From: Candidatus Saccharimonadota bacterium
Lineage (GTDB): Bacteria > Patescibacteriota > Saccharimonadia > Saccharimonadales > Saccharimonadaceae
Direction of reading: 5' to 3'
Length of the DNA: 64,000 nt
Assembly: GCA_017524405.1 (NCBI GenBank)
Contig: JAFWSJ010000015.1
Coordinates: 124,001 to 188,000 of the forward strand
Under the pieces are notes generated by a model, which saw nothing but the letters and a program-made list of their open reading frames with translations, had not been told where the DNA came from and made no database searches. Below are positions 8,305-17,211 of the stretch, one piece after another. The first letter of the stretch is position 1. The number at the start of each line of letters is the position of its first letter. The position numbers were made by a program, and so were the translations under genes.

Positions 8305-9405
8305 GTGGCATATAAAAAGTCCGACTATCGTCTCGTCCTCGCGAGAGGCGACCTGGAAGTTTACGTTATGCTCGAGCATAGGCCGGACGCCAAGCGCTCG
8401 GACGTTTTGACGGTTCGCGGCGTTTTAGAGACGGGCTTTGGTAATTACGATGCATTTATCTACCGACCGGAACTCGTAAAAGTCAGCCATCCGACTACGC
8501 CAGATTTTGCACTCAAATTGCGCGATTCGCTAGCTAGTCGCATCGTTGGGCAAATCGGCGAAGGCGACGAATCGGATCTGGCGCTAAGCTATTTGCTCGG
8601 CCAGAAGGGCACTATGAGCGCGGAACTTAGCGAAAAGATGCGTCTTGTCGGCCTAGCGCATGTTATTGTTGCGTCCGGTTTTCATCTCGGCATCGTTGTC
8701 AGCTTCGCGAAGAAATATCTCGGAAAAGTCTCGCGCTTTGCGACGCTGGCCGGCGCCACGATTCTAATATTTGCCTATATTTCGGTTACGGGCTTTAGCC
8801 CGAGTATGATGCGCGCCGGTCTAGCCTGTGTTATGTCGCTATTCGCTTGGTATTTCGGTCGCCGTCTTCACCCGGCACGCTCAATTCTATATCTCATCGC
8901 AATTTCGCTTGTTATTAATCCGGGTTATCTTACGAATATTGCATGGCAATTATCATTCGCATCCTATGCGGGGATTATCTTTTTATATCCGCTCATTACG
9001 AAATTTCTTTACGGCGACAAACAGCCGGGCAAAATTGCAGGAATTATTCTTGTTAGTCTCGCTGCGCAATTATTATGTTTGCCGATTTGTATTTTTCATT
9101 TCGGTTCCATGTCGCTCGTCGCGCTGATAACGAATCTAGTCGTTTCGCCCGTTATCCCAGCAATAATGCTTCTGAGTTTACTGACAGGGATTATTCCGAT
9201 CCCGCTATTTTCGGTCCCAGCTAAGCTGCTTCTAAAGTTCCAATTAGTTGCCGTAAACTACTTCAGCGGCATCGATTGGTGCACTTTTGATTTCGGCGTA
9301 TTTAGCAAATATGCATTGCTTTTATATATCCCAATTGTCATTGGGGCATTGCTACTAAAGCGGCTTACGGGACATAGTTTTCGCCCGACCTACGCCCTGG
9401 AATAA
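8305..9405 (+). CDS. comEC: ComEC/Rec2 competence channel protein (main part)
   Basis: 366 residues counted from a GTG that is probably only the first alternative start after the in-frame TGA. The soluble N-terminal domain leads into a hydrophobic competence domain of about eight segments, with LAHVIVASGFHLGIVVSF as the hallmark loop and SVTGFSPSMMRAG following. ComEC carries single-stranded DNA across the inner membrane during uptake. There is no C-terminal metallo-beta-lactamase nuclease domain, which some ComEC proteins have. Pilins, a pilus ATPase and a secreted HNH nuclease elsewhere in the window fit a DNA-uptake role. With the TGA, the full-length protein needs readthrough or restart. 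Confidence 0.8.
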   Translation: MAYKKSDYRLVLARGDLEVYVMLEHRPDAKRSDVLTVRGVLETGFGNYDAFIYRPELVKVSHPTTPDFALKLRDSLASRIVGQIGEGDESDLALSYLLGQKGTMSAELSEKMRLVGLAHVIVASGFHLGIVVSFAKKYLGKVSRFATLAGATILIFAYISVTGFSPSMMRAGLACVMSLFAWYFGRRLHPARSILYLIAISLVINPGYLTNIAWQLSFASYAGIIFLYPLITKFLYGDKQPGKIAGIILVSLAAQLLCLPICIFHFGSMSLVALITNLVVSPVIPAIMLLSLLTGIIPIPLFSVPAKLLLKFQLVAVNYFSGIDWCTFDFGVFSKYALLLYIPIVIGALLLKRLTGHSFRPTYALE

Positions 9406-9431
9406 TCTGTAAAATATGGTAAAATATATAT

Positions 9432-9836
9432 ATGCTAATTCACAGTGAAGCAGATATGATTGATTTTGGTCGCAACTTCGCGGCAAATCTTTCTGCGCCT
9501 GCTGTCATTGAACTTATTGGCGACGTTGGCGCTGGCAAGACGACGTTTACGCGCGGACTTGCCGCCGGTCTTGGTATCGAAGAACCGATTAGCTCGCCAT
9601 CATTTACTATTTCACGTTTTTATCAGGGCGAGAAATATACACTCACCCACTACGATTTTTATCGTTTGGATGACCCTGGCCTAATGGCCGACGATCTTGC
9701 CGAATCGATTGGCGATCAGAATAATATTACAGTCATTGAATGGGGCGAGAGCATCGCGGATATTTTGCCGGCAGAGCATTACCGCATTTCGATTCGCTAT
9801 ATTGATGAAAACACTCGCGAGGTGAATGTCGAATGA
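9432..9836 (+). CDS. tsaE: tRNA threonylcarbamoyladenosine ATPase TsaE
   Basis: 134 residues, the usual TsaE size. Walker A is IGDVGAGKTTFTRGLA near residues 30-45, followed by SSPSFTISRFY and the HYDFYRL and VIEWGE motifs of this small P-loop family. It works with TsaB and TsaD to make t6A37 on ANN-decoding tRNAs. TAAAAT at 9420-9425 ends 6 bases before the ATG. The TGA stop overlaps the ATG of tsaB in an ATGA junction, showing UGA used as a stop and coupled translation. Confidence 0.93.
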   Translation: MLIHSEADMIDFGRNFAANLSAPAVIELIGDVGAGKTTFTRGLAAGLGIEEPISSPSFTISRFYQGEKYTLTHYDFYRLDDPGLMADDLAESIGDQNNITVIEWGESIADILPAEHYRISIRYIDENTREVNVE

Positions 9837-10165
9837 AAATGTATCTAGATACATCGACCTCGACTACAATTCTCGAGCTTGACGACCATCATTATGAATG
9901 GGAATCGGGCAGGGAACTCGCGCGCGATTTGTTGAAATATATTCATGATAAGCTTCAAGAAAATGGCTGTGATTGGCATGATTTAGAATCGATCAAATTC
10001 AATGCCGGACCAGGCAGTTTTACGGGCCTTCGTATTGGCGCAACTGTTATTAATACGCTCGCTCGCGATCTCAACATTCCGCTCTATAATCAGCGCGGCG
10101 AACAGGTAGAAATTATTCTGCCAGAATACGGTCGTCCGGCAAATATTACCCCACCAAAAAAATAG
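9833..10165 (+). CDS. tsaB: Shortened TsaB-like protein
   Basis: 110 residues, about half of a usual TsaB. Only the first ASKHA-type subdomain is present: MKMYLDTSTSTTILEL at the start and FNAGPGSFTGLRIGATVINTLA, the TsaB signature, near residues 57-78. The second half, which in longer TsaB proteins packs against TsaD, is absent, and the stop is TAG with no continuation in another frame. Position directly after tsaE with overlapping ATGA supports the call. The signature loop that contacts partners is intact, so the short form may still act as a scaffold. Confidence 0.85.
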   Translation: MKMYLDTSTSTTILELDDHHYEWESGRELARDLLKYIHDKLQENGCDWHDLESIKFNAGPGSFTGLRIGATVINTLARDLNIPLYNQRGEQVEIILPEYGRPANITPPKK

Positions 10166-10236
10166 TTGGCGTGCTAAAATATTTTTAGGGGGATTTGATT
10201 ATTCGTTTTTAATTATTTAACTCAGAAAGAGGTTGT

Positions 10237-11757
10237 ATGGAGATAGTGATTGCTGCTATTGCCGCGCTCGTCGTTGGCGCCGGTGCTGGCGTTGGTATTA
10301 CCTACGCGCAGAACAAACGAAAAGAAAAAGGCGGCCAGAACAAGGCCGATGAATTAATTCGCAAAGCGAAGCACGAAGCTTCCGAGATTGTTCTCGGTGC
10401 GAAAAAAGAAGCTACCGAAATTCACGACAAAACTCAGAAAGAAGAAACTGACCGTCGTCGTGAATGGAAAAAGACCGAGGATCGTCTCGCCGAGCGCGAA
10501 ACTTTGCTCGACAAGAAGCTCGACCAGCTCGACAAGAAGTCCGAAAATCTTCGCAAGGAAGAGGGCGAGCTCGAAAGCCTAAAGGACGAGGTCCGCGCCA
10601 TCCGCGAAAAGGCTCAGGAAAAACTCGAAAAAATCGCAGGCCTATCAAAAGCTGACGCTAAAGAAAAGCTCATGCAGATGACCGAGCGTGACATCAAAGC
10701 TGACCTTACTGAGCTCGTCGTAAAAGAGCAAAAGGCGCTTCATGACCACATTGAAGAAACCGCTGAATCGATTCTTCTCACGACCATGGAACGTATGTCT
10801 TCCGAGGTCACTGCGGATCGTACCGTCACGAGCCTCAAGCTTCCTGATGATGATATGAAAGGACGCATTATCGGTAAGGAAGGCCGCAACATTCAGGCCC
10901 TTCAGCACGCTACTGGCGTTGACGTTCTCGTCGATGACACTCCGGGCATGGTTGTCTTGAGCTCCTTCGATCCGATCCGCCGCCAGGTCGCTCGCTACGC
11001 TTTGGAGCGCCTCATGAAGGATGGCCGCATTAATCCATCCAGCATCGAAGAGGCCGTCGCGAAGGCAAACCGCGAAATCGAAAAGGAAGTCGTTCGCGCT
11101 GGCGAAGACGCCGCACGCGAAGTTGGCGTCATTGGCATTCCGAGCGAGATTCTTCACCTTCTTGGTGAGTTGAAGTTCCGCACTAGCTTCGGCCAGAACG
11201 TGTTGCTTCACTCCATCGAAATGGCTCACATGGGCGGCATGATTGCCGAAGAAATTGGTGCCGACGTTCAGATCACGAAGACTGCATGTTTGCTTCACGA
11301 TATGGGCAAAGCTGTTACTCACAAGATTGAAGGCAAACATGCCGATATCGGCGCAGAGCTCGCAAAGAAATATGGTATGGACGAACGCATTACACACGCT
11401 ATCGCTGCGCATCACAACGATATTGAGCCAACCACGCCAGAAGCTGTGATTGTGAAGATTATGGATGCAATCTCGGCAGCTCGCCCAGGCGCACGCAATA
11501 TCTCCGCAGAGAACTTTGCGGAACGCATGAAGGCTCTCGAAAATGTTGCTACTAGCTTCCCGGGCATCGACAAGGCTTACGCAATTTCCGCAGGTCGTGA
11601 AGTTCGCGTCATTGTTGAGCCAAAGCAGATTGATGATCTCTCTGCTTTGAAGCTTGCTCGCGACATTGCTGACAAGATTGAGGCTACGATGCAGTATCCT
11701 GGCGTCATCAAAGTCAACGTCATCCGCGAAACTCGCGCAATCGAATACGCAAAGTAA
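10237..11757 (+). CDS. rny: Ribonuclease Y
   Basis: 506 residues, typical for RNase Y, the membrane-bound endonuclease that starts mRNA decay. It has an N-terminal membrane anchor (residues 2-24), a long Lys/Glu coiled coil to about 190, a KH domain (LPDDDMKGRIIGKEGRNIQA), and an HD domain with HSIEMAHMGG, LLHDMGKAVTH and AAHHNDIEP metal ligands. A leader of about 60 bases carries AAAGAGG before the ATG, with a TAAAAT upstream near 10173. A strong terminator follows. Confidence 0.96.
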   Translation: MEIVIAAIAALVVGAGAGVGITYAQNKRKEKGGQNKADELIRKAKHEASEIVLGAKKEATEIHDKTQKEETDRRREWKKTEDRLAERETLLDKKLDQLDKKSENLRKEEGELESLKDEVRAIREKAQEKLEKIAGLSKADAKEKLMQMTERDIKADLTELVVKEQKALHDHIEETAESILLTTMERMSSEVTADRTVTSLKLPDDDMKGRIIGKEGRNIQALQHATGVDVLVDDTPGMVVLSSFDPIRRQVARYALERLMKDGRINPSSIEEAVAKANREIEKEVVRAGEDAAREVGVIGIPSEILHLLGELKFRTSFGQNVLLHSIEMAHMGGMIAEEIGADVQITKTACLLHDMGKAVTHKIEGKHADIGAELAKKYGMDERITHAIAAHHNDIEPTTPEAVIVKIMDAISAARPGARNISAENFAERMKALENVATSFPGIDKAYAISAGREVRVIVEPKQIDDLSALKLARDIADKIEATMQYPGVIKVNVIRETRAIEYAK

Positions 11758-11762
11758 AAAAC

Positions 11763-11807
11763 AAGCACGGTTTTGGCAGAAAGACATCGCTAAAGCCGTG
11801 CTTTTTT
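11763..11807 (+). terminator. Terminator after rny
   Basis: A 14-pair stem (AGCACGG...CCGTGCT extended by TTTTGGC/GCTAAAG with wobbles) ends in six T residues. It separates rny from the pseudopilin operon. Confidence 0.85.
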
Positions 11808-11832
11808 GCTTATGCTTATGTATAATATAAGC

Positions 11833-12771
11833 ATGGGCATCGTCTCGGAGGAGAAGCGTTCGGGCTTCACTATTATTGAAGTGATGCTATTCTTGGCATT
11901 GAGTGGTTTTTTGTTGGTAGGTATTCTTGCGGGTACCGGTTCTAGCATTGCAAATCAGCGTTATAAGGACGCCGTCCAAGACGCAGTCGACGCGCTCCGT
12001 GACGCCTATTCTTTCGTGTCTGATACCCAGGTCCAGCTTCGTGATAACGGCAAGGGCGTTTGCGGCGGGTTGACTTCTGCTCAGTTTGACGCATCGAATA
12101 TCGCTCAGGCTTACAACAGTGGCCGCGGCCGCACCCAGTGCGTCGTGTATGGCGCTGTAGTTTCCATTAATGGCGATCAGATTCAGACCACTACGCTCAT
12201 TGGCGAGGATTACGCGGACGCCATAAAGGACACCGAGCATCATGATGGCCTTAGCGTAAAGCATGACCTAGAAATATTGAAAGAGCTAAATGCAAATAAC
12301 CTCGCCGTCCAATGCGCAAAGAACGCTGCGGATTGTCTCGTTTCGACGGTCGATGTTCCAGCCACAACTCACTTGAAGTGGGGAACATCCTTCGTTAATC
12401 CGGCCAATGCTACAGGCGATCTTACGAAATTCCAGAAGACATTATTAATTTTCCGCTCTCCGCGTAATGGTTCGATTCGCACGTTCGTGATGGACGGCCT
12501 TATCATGGATGGCACTGAGCCAGTAGATTACACAAGATATAGCAATAATTCCGGCGTTTCGTATGCCGCCGAGGTGCTCGATCGCGTTGGCGTCTTTGGC
12601 AGCATTAGCTCCGACAAGTTCAAACAAGAAGAAGTTAAGATTTGCGTTAATAATGACGGTGCAGAGACCTTTGCTAACCACCGCCGTATGATCCGCATCG
12701 TGAAAAATGCGCATTCTCAGACTGGCATTGAACTAGTCGATATGGATGCAGATGAGGAGAGCTGCGACTAA
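11833..12771 (+). CDS. Type IV pilin-like protein, first gene of pseudopilin operon
   Basis: 312 residues from the ATG at 11833, chosen because TATAAT at 11821-11826 ends 6 bases before it; an upstream ATG at 11806 would lie in the promoter. The prepilin motif RSGFTIIEVMLFLALSG has the Gly-Phe cleavage site and Glu5, followed by a hydrophobic helix. The rest is a large Cys-containing extracellular domain of no recognised family. It should be processed by PilD-type peptidase and added to a pilus or pseudopilus, possibly as a minor or tip subunit given its size. TAATG overlap with the next gene. Confidence 0.85.
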   Translation: MGIVSEEKRSGFTIIEVMLFLALSGFLLVGILAGTGSSIANQRYKDAVQDAVDALRDAYSFVSDTQVQLRDNGKGVCGGLTSAQFDASNIAQAYNSGRGRTQCVVYGAVVSINGDQIQTTTLIGEDYADAIKDTEHHDGLSVKHDLEILKELNANNLAVQCAKNAADCLVSTVDVPATTHLKWGTSFVNPANATGDLTKFQKTLLIFRSPRNGSIRTFVMDGLIMDGTEPVDYTRYSNNSGVSYAAEVLDRVGVFGSISSDKFKQEEVKICVNNDGAETFANHRRMIRIVKNAHSQTGIELVDMDADEESCD

Positions 12772-13601
12772 TGACTAGAAGAGGCGATACATTAATTGAA
12801 GTGATGCTTTCGATTTCCATTTTTGCCGTCGTCGCATTGCTTTCGATTAACCTCATGAATGACGGTATCAATACTGCGCAGCGTACACTCGAGGTTGCGA
12901 TGGCGCGCAACGAAATTGACGCTCAGGCTGAGGCATTGCGCTTCATCCATCATAGCTATGTTGCCGAGCGCCAAATGACGACTGACGAAAGCAACTTCAG
13001 ATATCTCTGGAACAAGATTGTTAGCAAGGCGAATAAGCCTTCCGCGCTCGAGCGCGTCGACACGATCAATAGCGATGGCCGTAATAGCTTCGACATTAAT
13101 GATATTAATAATTGCGAAGTAGCCTATCTGAACCCAACTTCCACAACCACCGACGCTGGCCACCTCGCCTACTTTAACTCGTTCATTTTAAACACGCGCA
13201 TGGTTCTACCTCAGAAGGTAGATAATTACATGGGCACGAATTATGAAAGCCTCGTCGATGATGAAGTTGCGGTTCTTTACAAGAGCAACCCGGGAAAGTT
13301 CTCGGACCCGTCGCTCTATCCGCGCATCATTTATCGCAAAGACGGCAGCTCGACGTCCGATACGACCGAAGACATTGACATAAATAAAGGCGAGAAAATC
13401 AATAATCTCTACAATCGCATTGCCTCAGCGGAGGGAATTTGGATCGACGTCGCCGGCAACAAGGGCGACAATGGCGAGAATTCCGCCCGCTCAGATTATT
13501 ATGATTTCTATATTCGTACTTGTTGGCAGAGCGCTGGTACGCGCGTTCCGTCAACGCTCACGACCGTCGTCCGTCTTTATAACCCGGAGGTGCTTGAATA
13601 A
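12771..13601 (+). CDS. Pseudopilin, second gene of operon
   Basis: 276 residues beginning MTRRGDTLIEVMLSISIFAV, a prepilin signal with very short basic leader, Gly at the cleavage site and Glu5 kept, but Asp-Thr in place of the usual Phe-Thr after Gly. The hydrophobic helix runs to about residue 28. The C-terminal two thirds are polar and unrecognised. It overlaps both neighbours by one base (TAATG), so the four pilin genes are surely co-transcribed and translationally coupled. Similar PulG/PilV-type minor pilins prime pilus assembly. Confidence 0.85.
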   Translation: MTRRGDTLIEVMLSISIFAVVALLSINLMNDGINTAQRTLEVAMARNEIDAQAEALRFIHHSYVAERQMTTDESNFRYLWNKIVSKANKPSALERVDTINSDGRNSFDINDINNCEVAYLNPTSTTTDAGHLAYFNSFILNTRMVLPQKVDNYMGTNYESLVDDEVAVLYKSNPGKFSDPSLYPRIIYRKDGSSTSDTTEDIDINKGEKINNLYNRIASAEGIWIDVAGNKGDNGENSARSDYYDFYIRTCWQSAGTRVPSTLTTVVRLYNPEVLE

Positions 13602-14482
13602 TGAAAAAGACTCGCGGCTTCACGATTATCGAATTGATGCTATCGATGGCATTCCTCGGCACAATGCTTCTCGGCATTGCGGCGCTCGTGATGCGCATTA
13701 CGAATATTTACCAAAAAGGTCTCGCTCTTCGCGCCGTCAACTCGACTGGTCGTGAGATTATCTCGGATATGACCCGCACAATTAATGGCGCTCCGACCGA
13801 CATGGAGATTAACCCAGCCGTAACCAACAATCTAACTGGCACGACCGTTACAGCAAAAGCTGTCGCAGAGGCTCATGCAAATTATTATTTGAGTGTCGAA
13901 GATAACGGCAAGCAAACCGGTGGCGTATTTTGTACTGGAGCCTATAGCTATGTTTGGAATACGGCAGAGAATCTGCGCAAAGACGATGATGCGACTGACG
14001 TCTTTAGAATCAATACGAAGGATGGCCAGACTATCGTCCCGCGTCTAGCGCGTTTCGTCGATCGCCAACGCTTTGCATGCGCTCACGAGCCAATGGCAGC
14101 TGATGGCTATACGTTTGCTCCGGCCAGTAACGCCGACTATAAAGCAGGCGCGTATACTTTCGATCTTAGCGAAAGTGTTTCGAGCGACGACGTTACGGAG
14201 CTAATTAGCCGCGACGAGAACAACCTTGCGATCTATGACCTTCGCGTGCTTCCTGCTACGCAGAATGAAACCACGAAGCAAATCTTCTTCTCGGCTTCGT
14301 TCATCCTCGCGACCCTCCATGGCGGCGTTAACATTGAATCGAACGGCGATTTCTGCAGCGGCGAGGGGAACCTCGATGGTACCGACTTCACGCTCAATGA
14401 TTTTGACTACTGTGCAGTGAACAAGTTCAACTTTTCCGCTCGCGCGACCGGCGAAGCTGGTATAAAACAATACGGAGAATGA
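13601..14482 (+). CDS. Pseudopilin, third gene of operon
   Basis: 293 residues with a classical prepilin start MKKTRGFTIIELMLSMAFLG (Gly-Phe site, Glu5), then a PilW-like stretch with an SxGREIISDM segment typical of minor pilins. The remainder is a polar extracellular domain with four Cys. Stop is TGA followed directly by TAA, another sign that UGA terminates. Coupled by TAATG to the gene before; the next gene begins 16 bases on. Confidence 0.85.
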   Translation: MKKTRGFTIIELMLSMAFLGTMLLGIAALVMRITNIYQKGLALRAVNSTGREIISDMTRTINGAPTDMEINPAVTNNLTGTTVTAKAVAEAHANYYLSVEDNGKQTGGVFCTGAYSYVWNTAENLRKDDDATDVFRINTKDGQTIVPRLARFVDRQRFACAHEPMAADGYTFAPASNADYKAGAYTFDLSESVSSDDVTELISRDENNLAIYDLRVLPATQNETTKQIFFSASFILATLHGGVNIESNGDFCSGEGNLDGTDFTLNDFDYCAVNKFNFSARATGEAGIKQYGE

Positions 14483-14498
14483 TAAAATAAGGATAACC

Positions 14499-15968
14499 AT
14501 GAAGACAAGAAAAGCAGCAGCATCAATCTATATCGTTATCTTCACGACTACATTGCTTGGCGTCATCGCGCTTAGCTTCGTGCGCATTATGCTTTCCGAG
14601 TCTCTCCGCACGATTAACTATAGTCTTTCCCAGTCTGCCTACAACTCGGCTCTCGCTGGTGTTGAGGATGCAAAAATTGTCCTCCTTCGTTTCCAAAACT
14701 GTCTAAACAACTCGAATTATCTCTCGAATTGCCAAGAGTATCTCGACGCTTTCCAGACGGCGACGGCGGCAGAGAACACCGCGAAGGACTGTGATATTAT
14801 TCGTAAACTTCTCCACTATAATGCGGGCGAAAATGAGACCCTAGTTCAGACGAACAGCTCTGCTAGCGGCGCAACTAAGAGTGCGCAGAATTTTGATCAG
14901 GCCTACACCTGCGTAAAAATCGATACTCTTACGGACGATTATATTGCGACGCTCAACGACAACAACCCGACGAAGATTATCCCTCTCCGTGCAATCGATG
15001 AAGCCGCACAGAATGGCATGAATCGCATTTCGCTTCAGTGGTTTAGCACCGATGATTACCGCGTAGTTGCGCCAGACAATGAGCTTAAATCTGAGTGGTA
15101 TGGTCTGACTAATCTCACTGGCGATTTGCGCTCGAACAATACTGAGTATACTGCTGGCAACGATACCTACAAGAACTCGTTTGTCGCCAACTATAGCGGC
15201 ATTGTCCCGCCAGTATTGCAGAGCACAATCATCCAATCCGCAAAGACATTCACGCTCGATCAGTTCTATGTGAGTGACAAGGCTAGCGGCAGAAGTAACC
15301 GCGGCACTTTGATGCTTCGCCCGTCTATGAATTCGAATCTCAAGACCGCTCGTAACATTGATGGGAATGAACACCACTACTCGAATAGTCTTCCTGAAAA
15401 CGTCATCGTCGAGTCCGCAAACAAGCACTTCAATACCCCAATCGATATTTATTGTACGCTTGGTGACGAGGAATGGGCTGGTGGCTATGCCTGCCAGGCT
15501 GACTTTGTCGTGCCGCGCCCGATTGGTGGCGACGAACGCAACTACTCGACATCCTTCCTCGTGTTAAATCTGCCATATGCCGCTCCGTCGACTGAGGTTA
15601 GTGTCAAGATGTGGCAGTGCCACGACAATAGTAAGGCGCTCTTCGATAAGGTTCAGGACGGTAGCCAGACGGTAGATAACTGTAGCGGAGTTCAATTCTC
15701 GAATGTTCAGCCATCTGTCGACTCAACTGGACGTGCGAACGATCTATTCCGCCGCATCGAAGCACGCGTCGAACTCGTCGATACTTACTTCCCAATCGCG
15801 AACTACGCTCTTGCTATGACCGATCCGAACAACGTGAACGGTATTCAAAAGGATTTCTACGTTACTAATAACTGTACCTACTCGACTTCCTACTGGGATG
15901 TTTCGAGCAAGACGCTCAAATCCGAGAGTGGCAGCTGCCCGGATTCGTCTGGCGATAGTGGGGAATAA
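14499..15968 (+). CDS. PilX-like pilus assembly protein, fourth gene of operon
   Basis: 489 residues. The N-terminus (KTRKAAASIYIVIFTTTLLG) lacks a clear Gly-Phe-Thr site but has the long hydrophobic helix and a following NSALAGVEDAK segment that is typical of PilX-type minor pilins and of type II secretion K-like subunits. A large polar domain with several Cys follows. An AAGGATAACC stretch gives a ribosome site just before the ATG. Ends in a strong terminator. A role in the pilus tip is inferred from size and position. Confidence 0.75.
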   Translation: MKTRKAAASIYIVIFTTTLLGVIALSFVRIMLSESLRTINYSLSQSAYNSALAGVEDAKIVLLRFQNCLNNSNYLSNCQEYLDAFQTATAAENTAKDCDIIRKLLHYNAGENETLVQTNSSASGATKSAQNFDQAYTCVKIDTLTDDYIATLNDNNPTKIIPLRAIDEAAQNGMNRISLQWFSTDDYRVVAPDNELKSEWYGLTNLTGDLRSNNTEYTAGNDTYKNSFVANYSGIVPPVLQSTIIQSAKTFTLDQFYVSDKASGRSNRGTLMLRPSMNSNLKTARNIDGNEHHYSNSLPENVIVESANKHFNTPIDIYCTLGDEEWAGGYACQADFVVPRPIGGDERNYSTSFLVLNLPYAAPSTEVSVKMWQCHDNSKALFDKVQDGSQTVDNCSGVQFSNVQPSVDSTGRANDLFRRIEARVELVDTYFPIANYALAMTDPNNVNGIQKDFYVTNNCTYSTSYWDVSSKTLKSESGSCPDSSGDSGE

Positions 15969-15973
15969 AAAAT

Positions 15974-15999
15974 AGCGAGCTCCAAAAGCTCGCTTTTTG
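15974..15999 (+). terminator. Terminator of pseudopilin operon
   Basis: AGCGAGCT and AGCTCGCT pair around CCAAA, followed by TTTTT. Confidence 0.85.
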
Positions 16000-16011
16000 T
16001 TGCCTAAAATA

Positions 16012-16098
16012 TGGTGCCCGCGACTGGAGTTGAACCAGCACGCCCGTGAAGGCACTAGCACCTGAAGCTAGCGCGTCTGCCAATTCCGCCACGCGGGC
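16012..16098 (-). tRNA. tRNA-Leu (CAG)
   Basis: 87 bases with encoded CCA, a long variable arm (TGCCTTCACGGGCG region) as expected for a class II tRNA, anticodon loop TTCAGGT, and a T loop reading TTCAACT. Acceptor GCCCGCG pairs with CGCGGGC. A TATAAT on the minus strand at 16107-16112 lies just upstream. Confidence 0.95.
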
Positions 16099-16165
16099 AT
16101 AAATAGATTATAGCACGGGAGGGGGATAACAGGGCAAAACGCCAAGAATATGTTATAATAATGGC

Positions 16166-16588
16166 ATGAAACAATTTTTCACTGATGGTTCTGCCTCCCC
16201 GAATCCCGGCCCGGGCGGCTATGCAGTGATCGATCTTGATGCCAAACAGCCTGTTGCTCTCGGCAAAGAAGCAAACTCGACCAATATTCGTATGGAAGCG
16301 ATGGCGCTCATTGCTGCTTACAAAATTGCGGAACCTGGCGACAAGATTATGACTGATTCTGAATTCTGGGTTAATGTTGTCACGAAGTGGGCGGCCGGCT
16401 GGAAGAGCAATGGTTGGACAAAAAAGTCCGGCCCAATCAAGAATTTGGAATTAGTTCAGGAACTCTATGAGCTTTATCTCAAGAACCCAGATGTAATATT
16501 AGAGTGGACTCGCGGCCACGTTGGTACGGAAGGCAACGAACTCGCGGACGAGTGGGCGAATAAAGCGCGCGAAGGCGCAACAATCTAA
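16166..16588 (+). CDS. rnhA: Ribonuclease HI
   Basis: 140 residues, a compact RNase HI that removes RNA from RNA-DNA hybrids. The start FFTDGSASPNPGPGGYAV carries the first catalytic Asp, NIRMEAMALIAA the Glu, IMTDSEFWV the second Asp, and RGHVGTEGNELADEWA the His loop and last Asp. TATAAT at 16154-16159 ends 6 bases before the ATG, so the mRNA should be leaderless. A ribosome site AAGGAG precedes the next gene, with which it probably forms a two-gene operon. Confidence 0.96.
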   Translation: MKQFFTDGSASPNPGPGGYAVIDLDAKQPVALGKEANSTNIRMEAMALIAAYKIAEPGDKIMTDSEFWVNVVTKWAAGWKSNGWTKKSGPIKNLELVQELYELYLKNPDVILEWTRGHVGTEGNELADEWANKAREGATI

Positions 16589-16597
16589 GGAGAAGCT

Positions 16598-17170
16598 ATG
16601 AAAAAGACAATTATTAAAATGAAACTAAATAGTCGCTCCGATTTTGTCGAAGCACTCTCGGAAATTGATTTTAAGTTTTCCGCACCGTATTGGCAGCACG
16701 ACCGTGTATTCGTCCCTAAGCACTTCGCCCGCGATAAGGCTATGCCTCGTCTCGATCTTCGCACTGTCGTGAAAGATCCAGAAAAGAAAGCTACCTATGC
16801 ACTCGTAATGCGCCGTCACTTTGAGGACGAGAAATTTGACCTCGTGAACGCCACGGTTGTCGAGGATTATTCTGAGATGGCGCACATCCTCTTTCAGCTC
16901 GGCTATGAGCTTCGCTACGAAGTTAGCCGTCGCCGCGAAGAGCTCCGTATGGGTGACTCCGTGAACATTTATATCGACAAAATCGATGGACTCCCAGGCT
17001 ATTATGCTCGTATTGAGTCTGATCTCGCTGAAGGCGATGATCCGCAGGCCGCTTACAAAGATATTCTCGAAACCTTCAAGGTCCTCCGCGTCAATAATCG
17101 CCCAGTCAACGACACTTACGGCGAAATTCTCGAATCGTCCCAGAACGATCCGATGGACAAAATCAGCTAA
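16598..17170 (+). CDS. CYTH-domain protein
   Basis: 190 residues with alternating charged strands typical of the CYTH triphosphate tunnel fold: DFKFSAPYWQHDRVFVP, LDLRTVVKDPEKKATYALVMRR, YELRYEVSRRREELRMGDSV, VNIYIDKIDGLPGYYARIES. Family members include class IV adenylate cyclases and inorganic triphosphatases, which bind triphosphates in a tunnel lined with Arg, Lys and Glu. The first ExExK signature is not obvious here, so the substrate is unclear. Nine bases after rnhA with a good AAGGAG site. Confidence 0.75.
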   Translation: MKKTIIKMKLNSRSDFVEALSEIDFKFSAPYWQHDRVFVPKHFARDKAMPRLDLRTVVKDPEKKATYALVMRRHFEDEKFDLVNATVVEDYSEMAHILFQLGYELRYEVSRRREELRMGDSVNIYIDKIDGLPGYYARIESDLAEGDDPQAAYKDILETFKVLRVNNRPVNDTYGEILESSQNDPMDKIS

Positions 17171-17177
17171 GCACGAA

Positions 17178-17205
17178 AAAGCCACCAGTGAAGAGGTGGC
17201 TTTTT
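17178..17205 (+). terminator. Bidirectional terminator between CYTH gene and rpsT
   Basis: AAAGCCACC and GGTGGCTTT pair around AGTGAAGA, with T runs on both strands, so it can end both the rnhA-CYTH transcript and the minus-strand rpsT transcript. Confidence 0.8.
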
Positions 17206-17211
17206 GATTGA

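Noticed and set aside
10645-11787. Minus-strand open frame opposite rny
   Set aside because: Antisense shadow of RNase Y; it even runs through the rny terminator.
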